DNA of 64,000 nt from positions 39,665,496-39,729,495 of the forward strand of contig NC_063062.1 in the NCBI RefSeq assembly GCF_018812025.1, given 5' to 3'. Under the pieces are notes generated by a model that was not told the DNA's origin, did no database searches, and was given only the letters and a program-made list of their open reading frames with translations. Shown piece by piece: positions 26,094 through 38,400 of the stretch. The position numbers and the translations under genes were made by a program. Each line of letters begins with the position of its first letter. The stretch's first letter is position 1. This DNA is from Megalobrama amblycephala (Eukaryota > Chordata > Actinopteri > Cypriniformes > Xenocyprididae).

Positions 26094-27290
26094 AGGTTGT
26101 TTTATTTATATAGCACATTTAAAAACAGCAAGCATGGCTGACCAAAGTGCTGAACAATAAAGCGAAGGGAAAAAAAAGAAAGTACAAAGTGAAGCATACA
26201 TTCACACAGTATACTCAAACTGAATTAAAAGCTAAAGAAAAAAAGTAAGTTTTAAGAGAAGATTTAAAAATAGTTAGAGACTGTGCCGATCTGATAAAGG
26301 CATGTAGACTGTTCCACAGCCTTGGACCAGCGATAGCAAAGGCTCTATAACCTCTCTGCTTTAATCGTGATCTAGGGACACAGAGAACTCTCTTATCACC
26401 AGATCTCAGATTTTGTGTGGGATTGTAGGGGTGGAGTAGCTCAGACAGATAGCTTGGTGACTGGTTATTTAGGGATGAAAAAATAAAAAGAATTTTAAAC
26501 TCAATTCTAAAATGTACAGGTAACCAGTGCAACGATTTAAAAATTGGGGTAACATGAACAAATTTGCATTTTCTTTTGAGAAATTTTGCAGCGCCATTTT
26601 GCACTAGTTGAAGGTGGGCAATAGAGGATATGGACATTCCATAATAAAGAGAATTGCAGTAATCCAAGTGAGATGTAATAAGTGCATGGATCGCAATCTC
26701 TAAGGTTTTTTCGGAGAGCGCGGATCTAATCTTAGAGAGGAGACGTAGCTGAAAAAAAAAAGAGCTAATCACAGAGTTTATTTGTTTTTCAAAAGTGAAG
26801 TTCTGGTCCCAAAAAACAGTCTTTAATGCAGGATGAGGTAAAAGAAGTAAGGTAGTCCAGGTAGTCCGATGTTTTTGCTCCCAGAGCTATGATGGGGGCC
26901 AAAGAGTATAACCTCAGTTTTTGATTCGTTCACAAACAAGAAATTTTGAGAGAACCACAATTTCAATTCATCTAGGCATACAAAAAGAGATTCCAGAGCA
27001 GCATTTGAGTTACGTTTCAGGGTTAAATAGATTTGGGTATCATCTGCATAGCAGTGAAATGATACACCATGTTTTCTGAAGATGGAGCCCAGATGAAGTA
27101 AATACAGAGAAAAAAGAATAGGTGCAAGAATTGAGCCCTGTGGTACTCCACAAGAGAGTTGAGTATAAACACTTAAAATTAAAATGTTTTTCATATAAAG
27201 CGGTCAATCGTGTCTCGTTAGAAGACTTGGATTGAACCTGCTCGCTCCTTGTAACACTAAAGGTGAAGTTTTCCAAAAGCTTATAAGTTT
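26094..27290 (-). pseudogene. L2-type LINE, reverse transcriptase and 3' end
   Basis: Minus-strand frames 27276-27040, 27194-26823 and 26772-26215 encode, in order, the end of the RT fingers, [17 protein letters not shown], the catalytic YADDTQIYL box, and the C-terminal region (LDYCNSLYYG, LHWLPVHFRIEFK, PRLWNSLH, FKSSLKTYFF). This is the canonical end of an L2/CR1-group ORF2. The 3' UTR with 'tttatttatatagcaca' follows at 26094-26130. The 5' portion is missing at about 27290 and frames shift at least twice, so it is dead. Confidence 0.88.
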
Positions 27291-27730
27291 TCCTATATTA
27301 AGGAAAATTGCACTTAAGGTGCTTTATGCAACCGAGCACAGACATCCTTCTACTCCAGAAAACAAGTGAAACAAAACTATGAAGGCATACTACTTTTTTA
27401 TTAGTGGCTGCATATGCAAGTTGTTTTAACTTCTGACAAAGGGGTCACTGCGCACACACACACACAGACATTCACATTATCTGCCACTTTTCCCTGTGTT
27501 TTTCAGTCAATTTCTTTTTTTGTAAGAAAATTATCTATATTTAAAACTGTATAATCTAAAATAACTAGATTCTGGATTTTACACTATAAAATTAGGACAA
27601 CATTTTCAGTATTTTTTTTTTATATATACTCATTTTAATTAAATACAAGCAGCAAAAAAACTTTACAGTATAGCTTGAAAGATCTGACACATTGATAATT
27701 CCTGATTGTGATGTGTTTTATCTCCATCAG
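27291..27730. other. Intron-like upstream flank of the B30.2 exon
   Basis: AT-rich with poly(T) runs, ending in 'gtgttttatctccatcag', a good pyrimidine-rich 3' splice site. Nothing else is seen. Confidence 0.4.
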
Positions 27731-28257
27731 ATTCCCATCAGTTCACTCTGGATCTGAACACGGTGAATAAACGCCTCCGTCTGTCTGAAAATAACAGAGT
27801 GATTACTGACACTGGCACACTCCATTCGTATCCTGATCATCCAGACAGATTTGATCATCTGTTTCAGGTGTTATGTAGAGAGAGTGTGTGTGGACGCTGT
27901 TACTGGGAGATTGAGAGGAGTGGAGATGATGTGTATATATCAGTGTCATATAAGAGCATCAGCAGGAAGGGATCGGGTGATGAGTGTGTGTTTGGATATA
28001 ATAATCAGTCATGGAGTTTGTTCTGTTCTTCAGACAGTTGTGTATTCACACACAATAACAGAGGGACTAAACTCCCTGTAAACTCCATCATCAGCAGGAG
28101 AATAGGAGTGTATGTGGATCACAGTGCAGGAACTCTGTCCTTCTACAGCGTCAAGAGAAACACAATGATCCTCATCCACACAGTCCAGACCACATTCACT
28201 CAACCACTCTATCCTGGGTTTGGGGTTGGTTATAAATCATCAGTGAAACTGTGTTGA
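27731..28257 (+). CDS. B30.2 (PRY-SPRY) terminal exon, NLR/TRIM family
   Basis: The exon follows the acceptor 'ctccatcag' and enters in a phase that leaves two bases to complete a codon. It encodes about 175 residues: a PRY part (FTLDLNTVNKRLRLSENNR, HPDRFDHLFQVLC) and a SPRY part (CGRCYWEIERSG, DDVYISVSYKSI, NNQSWSLFC, IGVYVDHSAGTLSFYSV, TTFTQPLYPGFGVG). It ends at a stop after VKLC. No key segment is missing. B30.2 binds ligand in TRIM and fish NLR proteins, usually as the last exon. No matching NACHT, TRIM or LRR exon lies upstream in this window, so the parent gene starts outside or the exon is an orphan. The plus-strand orientation matches the NLR gene at 48.5 kb. Confidence 0.85.
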
Positions 28258-28731
28258 TGAATCAGATCAGTGGTAGAAACTGTCTACAGTCTATTCTATC
28301 TAAATGACTGAATCGCTCATGACATAAACAAGTCAGTATTTTTAAAGCTAAAGTCTTCCTGTACATGTATACAACACAAACATCCCAAACATTTAAATTT
28401 TTTTAAATTTAAATTAAATTCAGCAATTTCCCCTGCTTATTAAAAGTTATGTTCCTCTTCAGTACAGTAGCCGTGGGTGAACTTTATCATTCAACTGAAC
28501 GGTGCACATCCATTTCAGACACAGCCGACATTATGTTCTTTCTCCATCCATGCAGTAAATGCACATCCCTGAACTTCTCAGGTAATATCTATGGTTTGAC
28601 CCATTTGAGAGGCGCCCAAAATCAGAGTTTAAATGCACTGATTAAAAGTGTGACGTGCGATGCCGTGCTCACTGACATGAATGCGTGAGAATTATGGTCA
28701 CCCTTGACTCAATAAACACTGTATTTATATA
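28258..28731. other. 3' flank of the B30.2 exon
   Basis: It probably includes the 3' UTR; 'caataaac' at 28710 could be a polyadenylation signal. A short frame at 28449-28688 has no recognisable homology. Confidence 0.3.
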
Positions 28732-29735
28732 CAGTGGCATGAAAAAGTATGTGAACCCCTTGCAGAATCTGTGAAAATGAGAATTATTTTAATAAAATAA
28801 GAGGGATAATAAAAAATGCATGTTATTTTTTGTTTAGTACTGTCCTGTAATATTATGTAAATATTTTACATAAAAGATATTTACATATAGTCCACAAGAC
28901 AGCAGTGACTGTATGATTTTGAGATTCATCTTTTCACACTGAGGACGACTGAGGGACTCAAACTCAACTATTAAAAAAGGTTCAAACATTCACTGATGCT
29001 CCAGAAGGAAACACGATGCATTAAGAGTCGGGGGTGAAAACTTTTGAACAGGATAAAGATGTCCTCATTTTTCTTATTTTGTTTAAATATTGTTGTTTTT
29101 CATTTAGTACTGCCCTTCGGAAGCAACAGAAGATACTTGCATGTTTCCCGGCAGAAAAATTAAGTACAATTTACCTTGATATTTGAAATCAAAAGTTTTC
29201 ACCCCTCGACTCTTAATGCATCGTGTTTCCTTCTGGAGCATCAGTGAATGTTTGAACCTTTTTTAATAGTTGAGTTTGAGTCCCTCAATTGTCCTCAGTA
29301 TGAAAAGACGGATCTCAAAATCATTCAGTCACTGCTGGAAAGGGTTCAAATATGCAAAAAATGTTTGAAAACTGATGAATCTGCAGGAGCTGGAGGATTT
29401 TTCTGAAGAACAGCTCAGTTTAACTGCTCAGAACAAACAAGAGACTCATGAACAACCATCACAAAACACAAAAACAGTCGTGGATCATCAGGTGACCACA
29501 CACAGTATTGAGAATCAATGCTTCACATACTTATGAATGGGGTTATTTTAATAAATTCAGCTATTTTTTTATAGTCTTGTGGACTATATGTAAATATCTT
29601 TTATGTAAAATATCTTACTCAGGACAGTACTAAACAAAAAATAACATGCATTTTTTATTATCCCTTTTATTTTATTAAAATAATTCTCATTTTCACAGAT
29701 TCTGCAAGGGGTTCACATACTTTTTCATGCCACTG
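28732..29735. mobile_element. Foldback element with long inverted repeats, TA-flanked
   Basis: CAGTGGCATGAAAAAGTATG at the left is mirrored exactly at the right, and each end abuts TA. The inverted arms run more than 100 bp without a break. A second inverted pair lies inside (28930-29040 against 29195-29320, including 'atgctccagaaggaaacac'). TA flanks and CAGTGGCATG ends suit a Tc1/mariner-type foldback. No transposase frame. Confidence 0.8.
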
Positions 29736-30060
29736 TATAATGGTTAAGGTTCTGTGTATTTGAGGAGCGAAGAGTTCAGCATTTGTCATCGAGTCATAGC
29801 AAGTACTAAATAGTCTTAAATATCCTGTGTCTCGCACTTCTGTCTTTAATAACATGAAATGTGGTCAAATAAAAACACCCACATAGCTTCAAAAAACTTC
29901 ATAATCTGTAAGTTGATAAAAATGTAATGTGATGCACTTCCTGCCTCAGATTCGGCCGTTCCAATGATGGACAAAACACACACGTCCAACATTTGCTGGT
30001 GAAACACCTCGTAACTCGCATGCAAGTGTTTGACCACATATAAAGCCACAATATCAACTT
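29736..30060. other. Unassigned spacer
   Basis: I see no gene or known repeat. Confidence 0.3.
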
Positions 30061-30392
30061 AAGCCCTATTCGGACGGGATTAGTGCTAAGTGCCTATTAC
30101 CATCATAATCCAATCAGAATTTAATTAATAAATCAAACCTGTTATTTATAGTTTATATATTTATATTAGGCCTATATGTGTTTTCGCACATTGTATCAGA
30201 AAGCAACACATACCCACATAACGACAGGGAGGCGACGGCGGTGTGTAAATCGAGTTACCCCTCTCGCTTCTGCTAGTTTTACTGAGATGTCTTGTCCCGT
30301 GCGAATTAGCCAATTAATATTACAGACGTCCTGAGGTAAAATTGCATTACTGCACATCTCCATGTAAAACTAATCCTGTCCGAATAGGGCTT
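30061..30392. mobile_element. MITE, Harbinger-like
   Basis: Termini AAGCCCTATTCGGACGGGAT and, inward from the right, AAGCCCTATTCGGACAGGAT: 22 of 23 bases of the inverted repeat agree. The element is 332 bp. Flanks are TTA and TTT, close to but not a perfect TWA duplication, so the superfamily is tentative. Confidence 0.7.
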
Positions 30393-31260
30393 TTGACAAC
30401 ACAGTGTTTTTCTATTTTCCTGTGTTTTGGATTTTGATGTTGATATTGCTATTTACCTGTTCAAAGATGATATTTACTTGGTTTTGAGTTACTGCCGTAT
30501 AATAATAATTGCTATGTTTTTACTTATGTTATTTACTTCTGAGTTAATACCATATATGCTTGCATGAAATGCTATGATGTGCAAACTGCAACTCAGAATG
30601 ATGTTGCATCTTGTGTGTAATTGAAATAAGATGAGCTGTGCATAAAGTTGTGAAAGTTCATGTAACCAACCACAAAGGTTAACAAGAGGGTACATGAGGG
30701 TGAAGAGAGCATGTTACAACCTTAAGTGGAGGTGATCCAGATAACAGTGTAAACGACAGAGGAAGAACATCTGGCAGATTAATTATGAGTTACAGAGACT
30801 GGTAAGATTGCAACAGGAGGTGTTGATCAATTGATCAGTAATATATAGAGCTTTTTAGCTTAAGATGATTTAAGTTTTATTTAGTTTTTTTGTGTTAACT
30901 GCTTTGTATTGTAATCAATAAAAGAGATATTTTATTTGTACAACTGCCTTGAGTGAGACTTTACTACAAACTGAGCCTCGATAAAGATCAACCACAAGGG
31001 AGTCTTCTGTGTCATTCCTGAAGGAGTTCAACCTGCCGGCGGGCGAGTATCTTATGGTTTAGACTAGATTGGACTAACCTTACCCTACCTGAACAATCCT
31101 AGGGTTAAAGGTCACACCGACTAACACCTGAAGTAGCTTTTTTTTATTCATAAAGTAACTGTAAATGATTCAACAGTGTTTTTGATAGCAGCATGTATTT
31201 CTAAGCAGTAAAAATAATGACTAAACAATGGTTAAATTAATAATCAGCTCAACAATATAT
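30393..31260. other. Unassigned spacer
   Basis: AT-rich. An AATAAA-like 'caataaaagag' at 30917 has no gene attached that I can see. Confidence 0.3.
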
Positions 31261-31360
31261 TAGGGCTGGACGATATGGACAAAAAAAAAATCTCATGTCT
31301 CTATTTTTTGGCTGAATGGTGATATACAGTATATAATACGATCTATATTTTACTATTTTG
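31261..31360 (+). repeat. hAT-type MITE end ('agggctggacgatatgg')
   Basis: The start 'tagggctggacgatatggac' is a widespread vertebrate MITE terminus. A related one, 'cagggctgggtgatatagcc', is at 60113. The opposite terminus is not recognised. Confidence 0.45.
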
Positions 31361-31764
31361 ATTTAGAAAAAAAAATCTCTATTTAAAAAAAAATCTTATT
31401 TCACATCCTGCCCAATGTCCTACAAACAATGTTCATATTGAAGACTATAACAAATATAGTGAATATAACCATGTAGTCTACTTATTATGTGCAAAAAAAA
31501 GGTCAAATCACATTACATTCTAACATTGTAACATTACAGTCTAAAAATAAACATGCTTTATAAAGCAGAAGTTACATTCACTACACTAAAAATGATAATA
31601 AATAAAAACAAAAGCACATACTAATTATATAGGGCTATTTTTTTATTACTCCATTACAACAGTCACTTTACAGTTACTGCTATCAAAAATATACTCATTT
31701 GTAGTTTTAAAATTCTACATATGGCACATTTATTGTTCAAAAAATATTTTAGCAAAATGAATAT
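31361..31764. other. Unassigned AT-rich spacer
   Basis: Likely decayed interior of the preceding repeat. Nothing identifiable. Confidence 0.3.
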
Positions 31765-32335
31765 TTACGCTTCTATTGCACGCTTAAGCGTTTTCCGCTG
31801 ACCCGTCGAGGCATGGACTCCTCTAGACCCCTGAAGGTTGTGCTGTGGTATCTGCACCAAGATGTTAGCAGCAGATCCTTTAAGTCCTGTAAGTTGTGAG
31901 GTGGAGCCCACGTGTTTCCCAGGTAAGCAACACAAACGGTCATCCACGTGATGTAAAAGAAAACGTGATTCATCAGACCAGGCCACCTTCTTCCGTTGCT
32001 CCGTGGTCCAGTTCTGATGCTCACGTGTCACTGTTGGCTCTTTCAGCGGTGAACAGGGGTCAGCATGGGCACCCTGACTGGTCTGCAGCTATGCAGCTCC
32101 ATACGCAACAAACTGCGATCACTGTGTATTCTGACACCTTTCTATCAGAACCAGCATTAACTTCTTAAACAGTTTGAGCGACAGTAGCTCGTCTGTTGGA
32201 TCGGACCACACGGGCCAGCCTTCGCTCCCCACGTGCATCAATGAGCCTCGGCCGCCCATGACCCTGTCGCCGGTTCACCGCTGTTCCTTCCTCGGAGCAC
32301 TTTTGATAGATACTGACCACTGCCATTGGTTTTGG
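31765..32335 (-). pseudogene. Tc1/mariner transposase remnant
   Basis: On the minus strand from 32335 the three frames together give an N-terminal helix-turn-helix region (VVSIYQKCSEEGTAVNRR, GRPRLIDARGERRLARVV, RSNRRATVAQT), a middle part (VSEYTV) and, in the frame 32031-31765, the start of the DDE domain (REHQNWTTEQRKKVAWSDES, FLLHHVDDR). The SDES aspartate is the expected catalytic region. Stops and frame changes break it at least twice, and the rest of the domain and both termini are missing. It is a dead Tc1-like fragment. Confidence 0.85.
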
Positions 32336-32429
32336 TGTGTGATATACTTATTATTCCAAATAAAAAAGGAGTTAGGAGAGAAGTTATGTTTGAAAGCCAA
32401 ACACCACGTCAAAAGGACTTGCCTGTGAA

Positions 32430-32890
32430 AATTAGATAATCAAAGAGGTTTTTTGTTAAGATCAACTGCATTTAAGAAAATGAATACCACCAAGTTGTTT
32501 AAATAAATAGTTGAGGGAAATATTCCACATAGAGCAATTATTTTTAATATTTTTTTTGACCAATTTATTTTAAATGTGCTATTCAAACCATTCAAACCAC
32601 CCTGATCATATGGATAGAATAATATGCTTTTCTTTAAATAACAACTCTTTAGTAAATGTCTTGGGTACAAATAGAGTTTGGGAGATATGCAGATCTTGAC
32701 AAATCTTCAGATTTAGACAATAAGACAAGACCATAAATGGACAAATCTCTCTGCAACCAAGAGTTAAACCTTTTTGTCTTTCTGTTGAGAATCTGATTAA
32801 TGTGAAGAGATCACAATAAGATTCATCTTCAGAAAGTTTTACACTAAGATATGTGACTACTTTTGATATAATATCCAGTTATAATATGCC
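32430..32890 (-). pseudogene. L1/Tx1-like LINE fragment
   Basis: Reading the minus strand across frames gives FNSWLQRDLSIYG-like, LSKSEDLSRS and then QGGLNGLNSTFKINWSKK. These are the same blocks seen in the larger L1-like LINE at 6640-6900 (NWLRRDLSTLGR, LLSKAEGLSR, NNNFKINWIKK). It covers only the region downstream of the RT and is frameshifted. Confidence 0.65.
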
Positions 32891-33289
32891 TTCTGAAGCG
32901 ATGCATGTTTGTGCAGTTTCGTTGTTTTAGTGCAGTGGTGTGCTGTGGGATTTTTTTTCTTGCCCTGACAAGAAAAAGGTTGGGAAACAGTGACTTAACC
33001 ACTATATCACTATAGCATGCAGAGTTTGTCTTACATGCCCAAAGCCCTGCGTAAATTACAAAGCTCTTTGAAGCTTCCAGACAACACAGTGCATTAGTGG
33101 AGTAAGAGTTTGGTTTTGCTGTTAATGGTTTTCATTGTGTGGACTGATTTCTCTTCATTGTGTTTTAGAAACCCTCATCGAAAACAAAACCAGGGTGAGT
33201 TTGGATCACTTCTGTGGGGTTCTCAGGGGGTTGTTGGTTGGCACAGGCTCTGGACTCAAACCAAAAATAAGCTATATAATCTTGTTTTC
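32891..33289. other. Unassigned spacer
   Basis: I see no gene. The text 'cagtggtgtgctgtggga' at 32933 resembles a hAT MITE end but has no partner. Confidence 0.3.
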
Positions 33290-33498
33290 AGTTTGGACTA
33301 AGATTTTTACTTACCCCACTGGCAGATTATTTTGCTTGTTTTAAGGAAAAACACCTAATTTTAACTTATTTTTCCTAAAAACAAGAAAATAATTTATATT
33401 TGTCAAGAAAATGCTTCTTCATCTAAGAATTTGTAGATATTTAGACTGGAAACAAGACAAAAATTCTAAGTAAGAACAGCATTTTTTGCAGTGTAATA
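33290..33498. repeat. MITE fragment ending 'attttttgcagtgt'
   Basis: The run 'gactggaaacaagacaaaaa' followed by 'catttttTGCAGTG' is the right end of a common fish hAT-type MITE (CACTGCAAAAAATG termini). The left terminus is not clear. Confidence 0.5.
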
Positions 33499-34446
33499 CA
33501 CTGAAGAAACTCTTGCGCAGCTACCGAGACTTTTATTGTTTTTCCCAGCAATATATAGGACACAAAAAATCTACAATACACCCCCAAATTCCTATAATAT
33601 ATGCATGATTCTTACTTTAAAAGGTGTTGTTTTTTTGCCCCGCAGATGAGTCGTTTGAATTTGATGACACAAGGCGTCATTCATGGCAACGCTGTATCAG
33701 ACCTGCGCTCACAGAAACCAATTTTTAAAATTATTATTATTATATTTCTTTAATTCAGTCTAAAACAGGTCCACACAGGCCGATTCTAATTTAAAGAAAT
33801 ATTTTAAAAAATATATAAAAGTATTTCAGTAATTCAGACCTTTAAATGTGCACTGGCACTGCATTTTTACCTATTGTTTTTCAAAGAAATCTAAGAAACC
33901 AAATGTAAAATAACACGGCATACAGTGTTATAAATGAATAGATCGATGCTTATTAAAGCTAACAATATTCAGATTTAGAGCTGTGACTGATTTTCTCTTT
34001 TCATTTTGTTGCTTGATTAACATTGATGGCACAATCGTCAGAAGGTGACTGCTGTCACTGAAAGATATTACACATTGGATTTTCTCCCAGCGGTTCATGT
34101 CCACTTAAGATATAAACTGTGTTTAAGTAAACACACCCCAAGCTGGTCATTTCGACACATTTGTGTGTGTATTTGATTGTTTGGAAGTGAACCCGAAGCC
34201 AAAAGTGTAATTTGTTTGTATGTTTGCGAATGGTTTTGGTGTGCGCACACATTTAGCCTGAGGAACAGAACAGGATTATTGTGCTTTCAACGTTTTAAAG
34301 CCTTGATAATAATAATAATTATCAAACATGTCCAGCAATAAAGACTGCATTTTACAACAATCACTGGTTGTGCTGATTCTGACATTAAATTTGGGGTTAT
34401 GGAGGAAGGAAGATGTAGATGTGGTACATGACCTATACCAGAGGTG
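33499..34446. other. Unassigned spacer
   Basis: Nothing recognised. Confidence 0.3.
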
Positions 34447-34610
34447 TCCAACCCTGCTCCTGGAGATCTCCCATCCTGCAGACTCCACTTCCAACCCTAC
34501 TCCAACACACCTGTCTGTAATTATCAAGCAACCCTGAACACCTTGATTATCTGGTTCAGGTGTGTTTGATTGAGGCTGGAGATGAACTATACAAACAATA
34601 AACTCGTTTG
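34447..34610 (+). repeat. hAT-type MITE fragment ('cagaggtgtccaaccctgct')
   Basis: It begins with the widespread terminus 'cagaggtgtccaaccctgct' and keeps the 'caggtgtgtttgattgaggctgga' body, including an internal short inverted repeat. The right terminus is lost. Confidence 0.6.
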
Positions 34611-34644
34611 AGATCCGCCTCGTCTGAAATGTAGTCGAGAGTAA

Positions 34645-35210
34645 AGCCGAGTTCAGACTGCACGATTTTAGCCCGCCGACAGGTTTTGAGAAATCGCCGA
34701 CAAATGCCCGAAATCACAGGCAAATCGGTGCTCGTTCACGTGAGTGACAATCACGCAGTGTGAATGAGCAAAGACGCAATCTGAGAGAATCGCCGACGAG
34801 TCGCCGACACCCGTGAGATATTTGGCATGCTAAATATCTGGACCTGTCGGCGATTCAAAATCCTGCTGTGTGAAAAGTGTTCTGACTGAAAACTACATCG
34901 GCGATGACCGACAGCCAATGAGAGAGCAAGATACATAGCAGCGGGGAGTTCGGGGAGGAGTTATAGCATGGCTTCGTTTCAGATAAACATTACAATTCTA
35001 TCAAACAGAAACAAAGCACAAACATTTGCTTGACCATCCAACAGCAGCACATTGAAAAGTTATGTATTTACCTCCAACTCTCATTGCAGAACACACAATC
35101 CAGTTTCCCCAACCATTTCCTCCTCCATATTTTTCTTTTCTTTTTGTTGTTTTCGCTGCAAAACAGCGCACCGGCAATTCATATTGCAAGCTTCTTGCAG
35201 GCTACCGTTT

Positions 35211-35242
<32 letters not shown>

Positions 35243-35497
35243 TCCGGTCTTGCACGCGTGATATCACGTTGTTTCCTTGTCACATCTCACGTGGGTTTGG
35301 TTGTGAAACAGTTTGTGTGCCAGACAGAGTTGTCGGCGATTCTTCCTATTGTAAAGTCATGCAGTGTGAAACCTTCTGTCGCCGACCCATCGTGCAGTTT
35401 GAACACAGCAGCGACTGAATGCTGGCCAAGATAGTCATGCAGTGTGAAAAGAACTGTGACCCGACTGCTTTGGAAATCGTGCAGTCTGAACTCGGCT
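34645..35497. mobile_element. Harbinger-type MITE
   Basis: Inverted termini AGCCGAGTTCAGACTGCACG match at both ends. They are flanked by TAA on each side (34642-34644, 35498-35500), the TWA duplication of PIF/Harbinger. The interior repeats the words 'cgccgac' and 'gtgtgaa' and holds a (TAA)n run at 35212-35241. No transposase. Confidence 0.85.
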
Positions 35498-35500
35498 TAA

Positions 35501-38160
35501 GAGACTGAAGTGAAGGGAGGAGTGAAAAAAGTAGCTCTTGTCTGTTTCTTTTTTTCTCATCCATGTCAAATTAGTCGAATGTTTTCCCAGCAGGTAAATA
35601 CTCATGTGACCATCAGCACAAGTTAATGTCATTACATGAATAATCTCACACTTTACATTCAAATAAATGATCGGGGCGTTATTGTTACATTTAAAATTTA
35701 GCAGTATCTCATTTAATGTAGTTATTATACTACTGTCATTTTCTTCTTAAGAAACAAAAAGATGCTTAAGATGCAGCTTAACTCAATGGGTTGTGAAGCA
35801 TCTGCACGTGTATTTTCTTTCTTCTTTTTTTTTTAAAGGTGAAAGGTCACGCAGGCTACCATTAACATGAAAAGTGCATTCAGGATGGTGTGCACATGGA
35901 GAACAGAATGACATTCCTCTTAAAAATAATGAGCGTTTTAGAAATAAAACCGATGAACCTTGTGTCCCTCATGAGACGACTTCTTCATCTGTGTCTTCGG
36001 CTGAGTCCTCTAACTTGAAGACTGTCAGGATTTTAGTCACTCTGCTGACAGAAAGGTTGTTGCTGCCCAGAAAAATGTGCTCATGGAACTTGTCAGCAAA
36101 CCAAAGGGAAGTACAGGAAAATATCTATAGAGGGAAATAAATCGATGGATGGTGACCGGGTTTAGACAGATTTTATACACAGATTCTGTTTTGCTGAGAG
36201 ATATACTCAGGTGAGAAGTACAAAAACTTCATGCTGTTTTCAGGTGGCTTAATGCTGTGCGATAACCTAATTGGAGTTCACATTGACTTTGCCAATGATA
36301 TTCTGTGACTATTTGTCACTCATTTTGGACAACTACATGGCTCAAAATAATTGTTCTTACTATATTCACTGCAGAAGATGTAAAACATCATGGCATCTTT
36401 GACAACTTTAGTGCTTTAAGGACGAGGATCACCTGAATAAACTGAAGAAACTCCTGTTTAAACACACGTCCACTGAACCAAATTGTAAAGTCTCACCAAA
36501 ATGCAAAATTGCAGAAAAGAAAAACCACAGTTGTTCAAAAAAACAAGAAAACCTAACCAGAGTTCCAGATGTATGTTATGTTCGCAGCCTCATACACTGA
36601 AAGATCAAAGAACAAAGAACCTCTCAGTCCAAGCAAGCCATAGCGAGACCAAAGCAAGTCTAATCTGGGATCAGCACAGCATGATCGTCAAGCACAGCGC
36701 TCAGATCCAACAAATCATCTTTCTGCCCACATTTCAGGATAACTTCTACATTGGGACCAACATCGATCTCTGAAAAGCACCTCTCTAATGATACAACACA
36801 AAGCTCTAGTCATCTGATCATCACCTTCATTCTGGCCGTGTGATTGATATTAGCCTTCTGAACTGTTTCTGGGACACAAACTCTTTAAACAGCACTGTTG
36901 GAAAAACACACAGTTTTTAACTTTGCATGTGCAACATCACTGAACATCAAATGTATTATGTCCTTCAGCATAAGAGGTTATCAGTGTGACATTCAACAAT
37001 TAACCCCGTCTGTCCACATTAACCTGAGTGTACCCAAAACAATTGTGAAGAGCGGACAGAGCTTTTGTCCAGTACTTGTGCAGTTTCGCATGCTTTTTCA
37101 AGAAGCTTTTTGTATATATTATTATGTCAGTGCTGTCTGTCTCTGTTTATCCGTCTCTTCAGTGTTTGTCTCTTTTTACCTGTAATATCAGAGATGTCAT
37201 GTGAGGGTGTTTTGAAGACAGACAGTGATTCTCCGCATAGTTTCACTCTTATGTCACGAGTGCTTTTGAGAGAAAGATCTGTTATAACATGTTTAAGTTC
37301 TGAAGTAAACTCCTCCTCCACAGTCTTTTATGAAAAAACAGAATTGAAAGGAGTTTCATGATAACTTCTGCTCAAGACACAAGTTCAGTGGAGGAACAAG
37401 AAAGATCCACATCATCATCATTCATGGTTAGTAAATACTATTTCAAGTGTTTTGTGGTTGTCAAAACATTTGATAACTCAACAGAATTTCATTAAGTTTA
37501 GAGAAAACATGTTAGCATGTTTATATGGTACAGCGTCTGGTGGCTACTGTTATTATTAGTGCTTTACACATTTCATGATTTCAATTCATAAGCTTGATAT
37601 TTGATTCTTGATTTAATATCGATTCATTTGGATGAATATCATACATGTTAATTTCCTCAAGGAAAAAATCTCTCAACTAATGCTATAAACATACAGTGAG
37701 CCTGTCAGCTGGTATTATTATTAAAGGTTAAAATGATCAACTTAACTAACTAATATGTGGTTTTAATAATAATATAATGTTTTTAATGCTATGAGTAAAA
37801 ATATAATATAGTGCACATATTTATCCTCTCTAGGGTTCATTTTTCTAACTAACTAACATGCTGGTCATTAACAGGCTTTCCTGAGGTAAATGTAACGTTA
37901 TCTGACATTATTTACAAGCTGTATTATTGACATCTTTCTGAGGTTGAAACATCGATTCATAGATTACATGAGACGTGATACATTTCAGTAAGTTTTTCTG
38001 TGTCATTCAACATATTTTCTGATATTTGTTTAACATGCCGCTTGATCCGTCGCGTCACATTTACAGTAAGAGGAAATAAACAGTATTTACAGTTGGAGAT
38101 TTGTAATTTTGAAAGCTGAGACTTTATTTCATATCATAGTAACCTGCTCTGTCTTGTCTG
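35501..38160. other. Region without recognised genes
   Basis: No exon or element can be supported. Short frames at 35874-36140, 36501-36773 and 37065-37361 match no family I know. A possible first exon is discussed under findings (37358). Confidence 0.3.
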
Positions 38161-38400
38161 TCGGTGTCAGTCTCCTCTTTGCTTTGCAAGTTTTCACTGT
38201 GTGAGAATATGGTTGTGTGGCGTGAGAACAGTGTCAGTTGTGTGAGTCTCACTGAATGCCTGAGAGTCGGCAGCCCTGGCTCTAGTGATGACTGCATGCT
38301 TTCGAAGCATCTGCTTTGTGAAGCTTTGAAACCTTTGCGAATCATTTGTTTCGAAGCAGTGGTCAGGAGCACGTATCAAACTGCCAAACTCAGATGATTT
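38161..38400. repeat. Palindromic fish MITE fragment
   Basis: It has 'tcgaagcatctgctttgtgaagcttt' followed by 'cgtatcaaactgccaaac', the same words as 1690-1914 and 3893-4063, in rearranged order. Confidence 0.45.
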
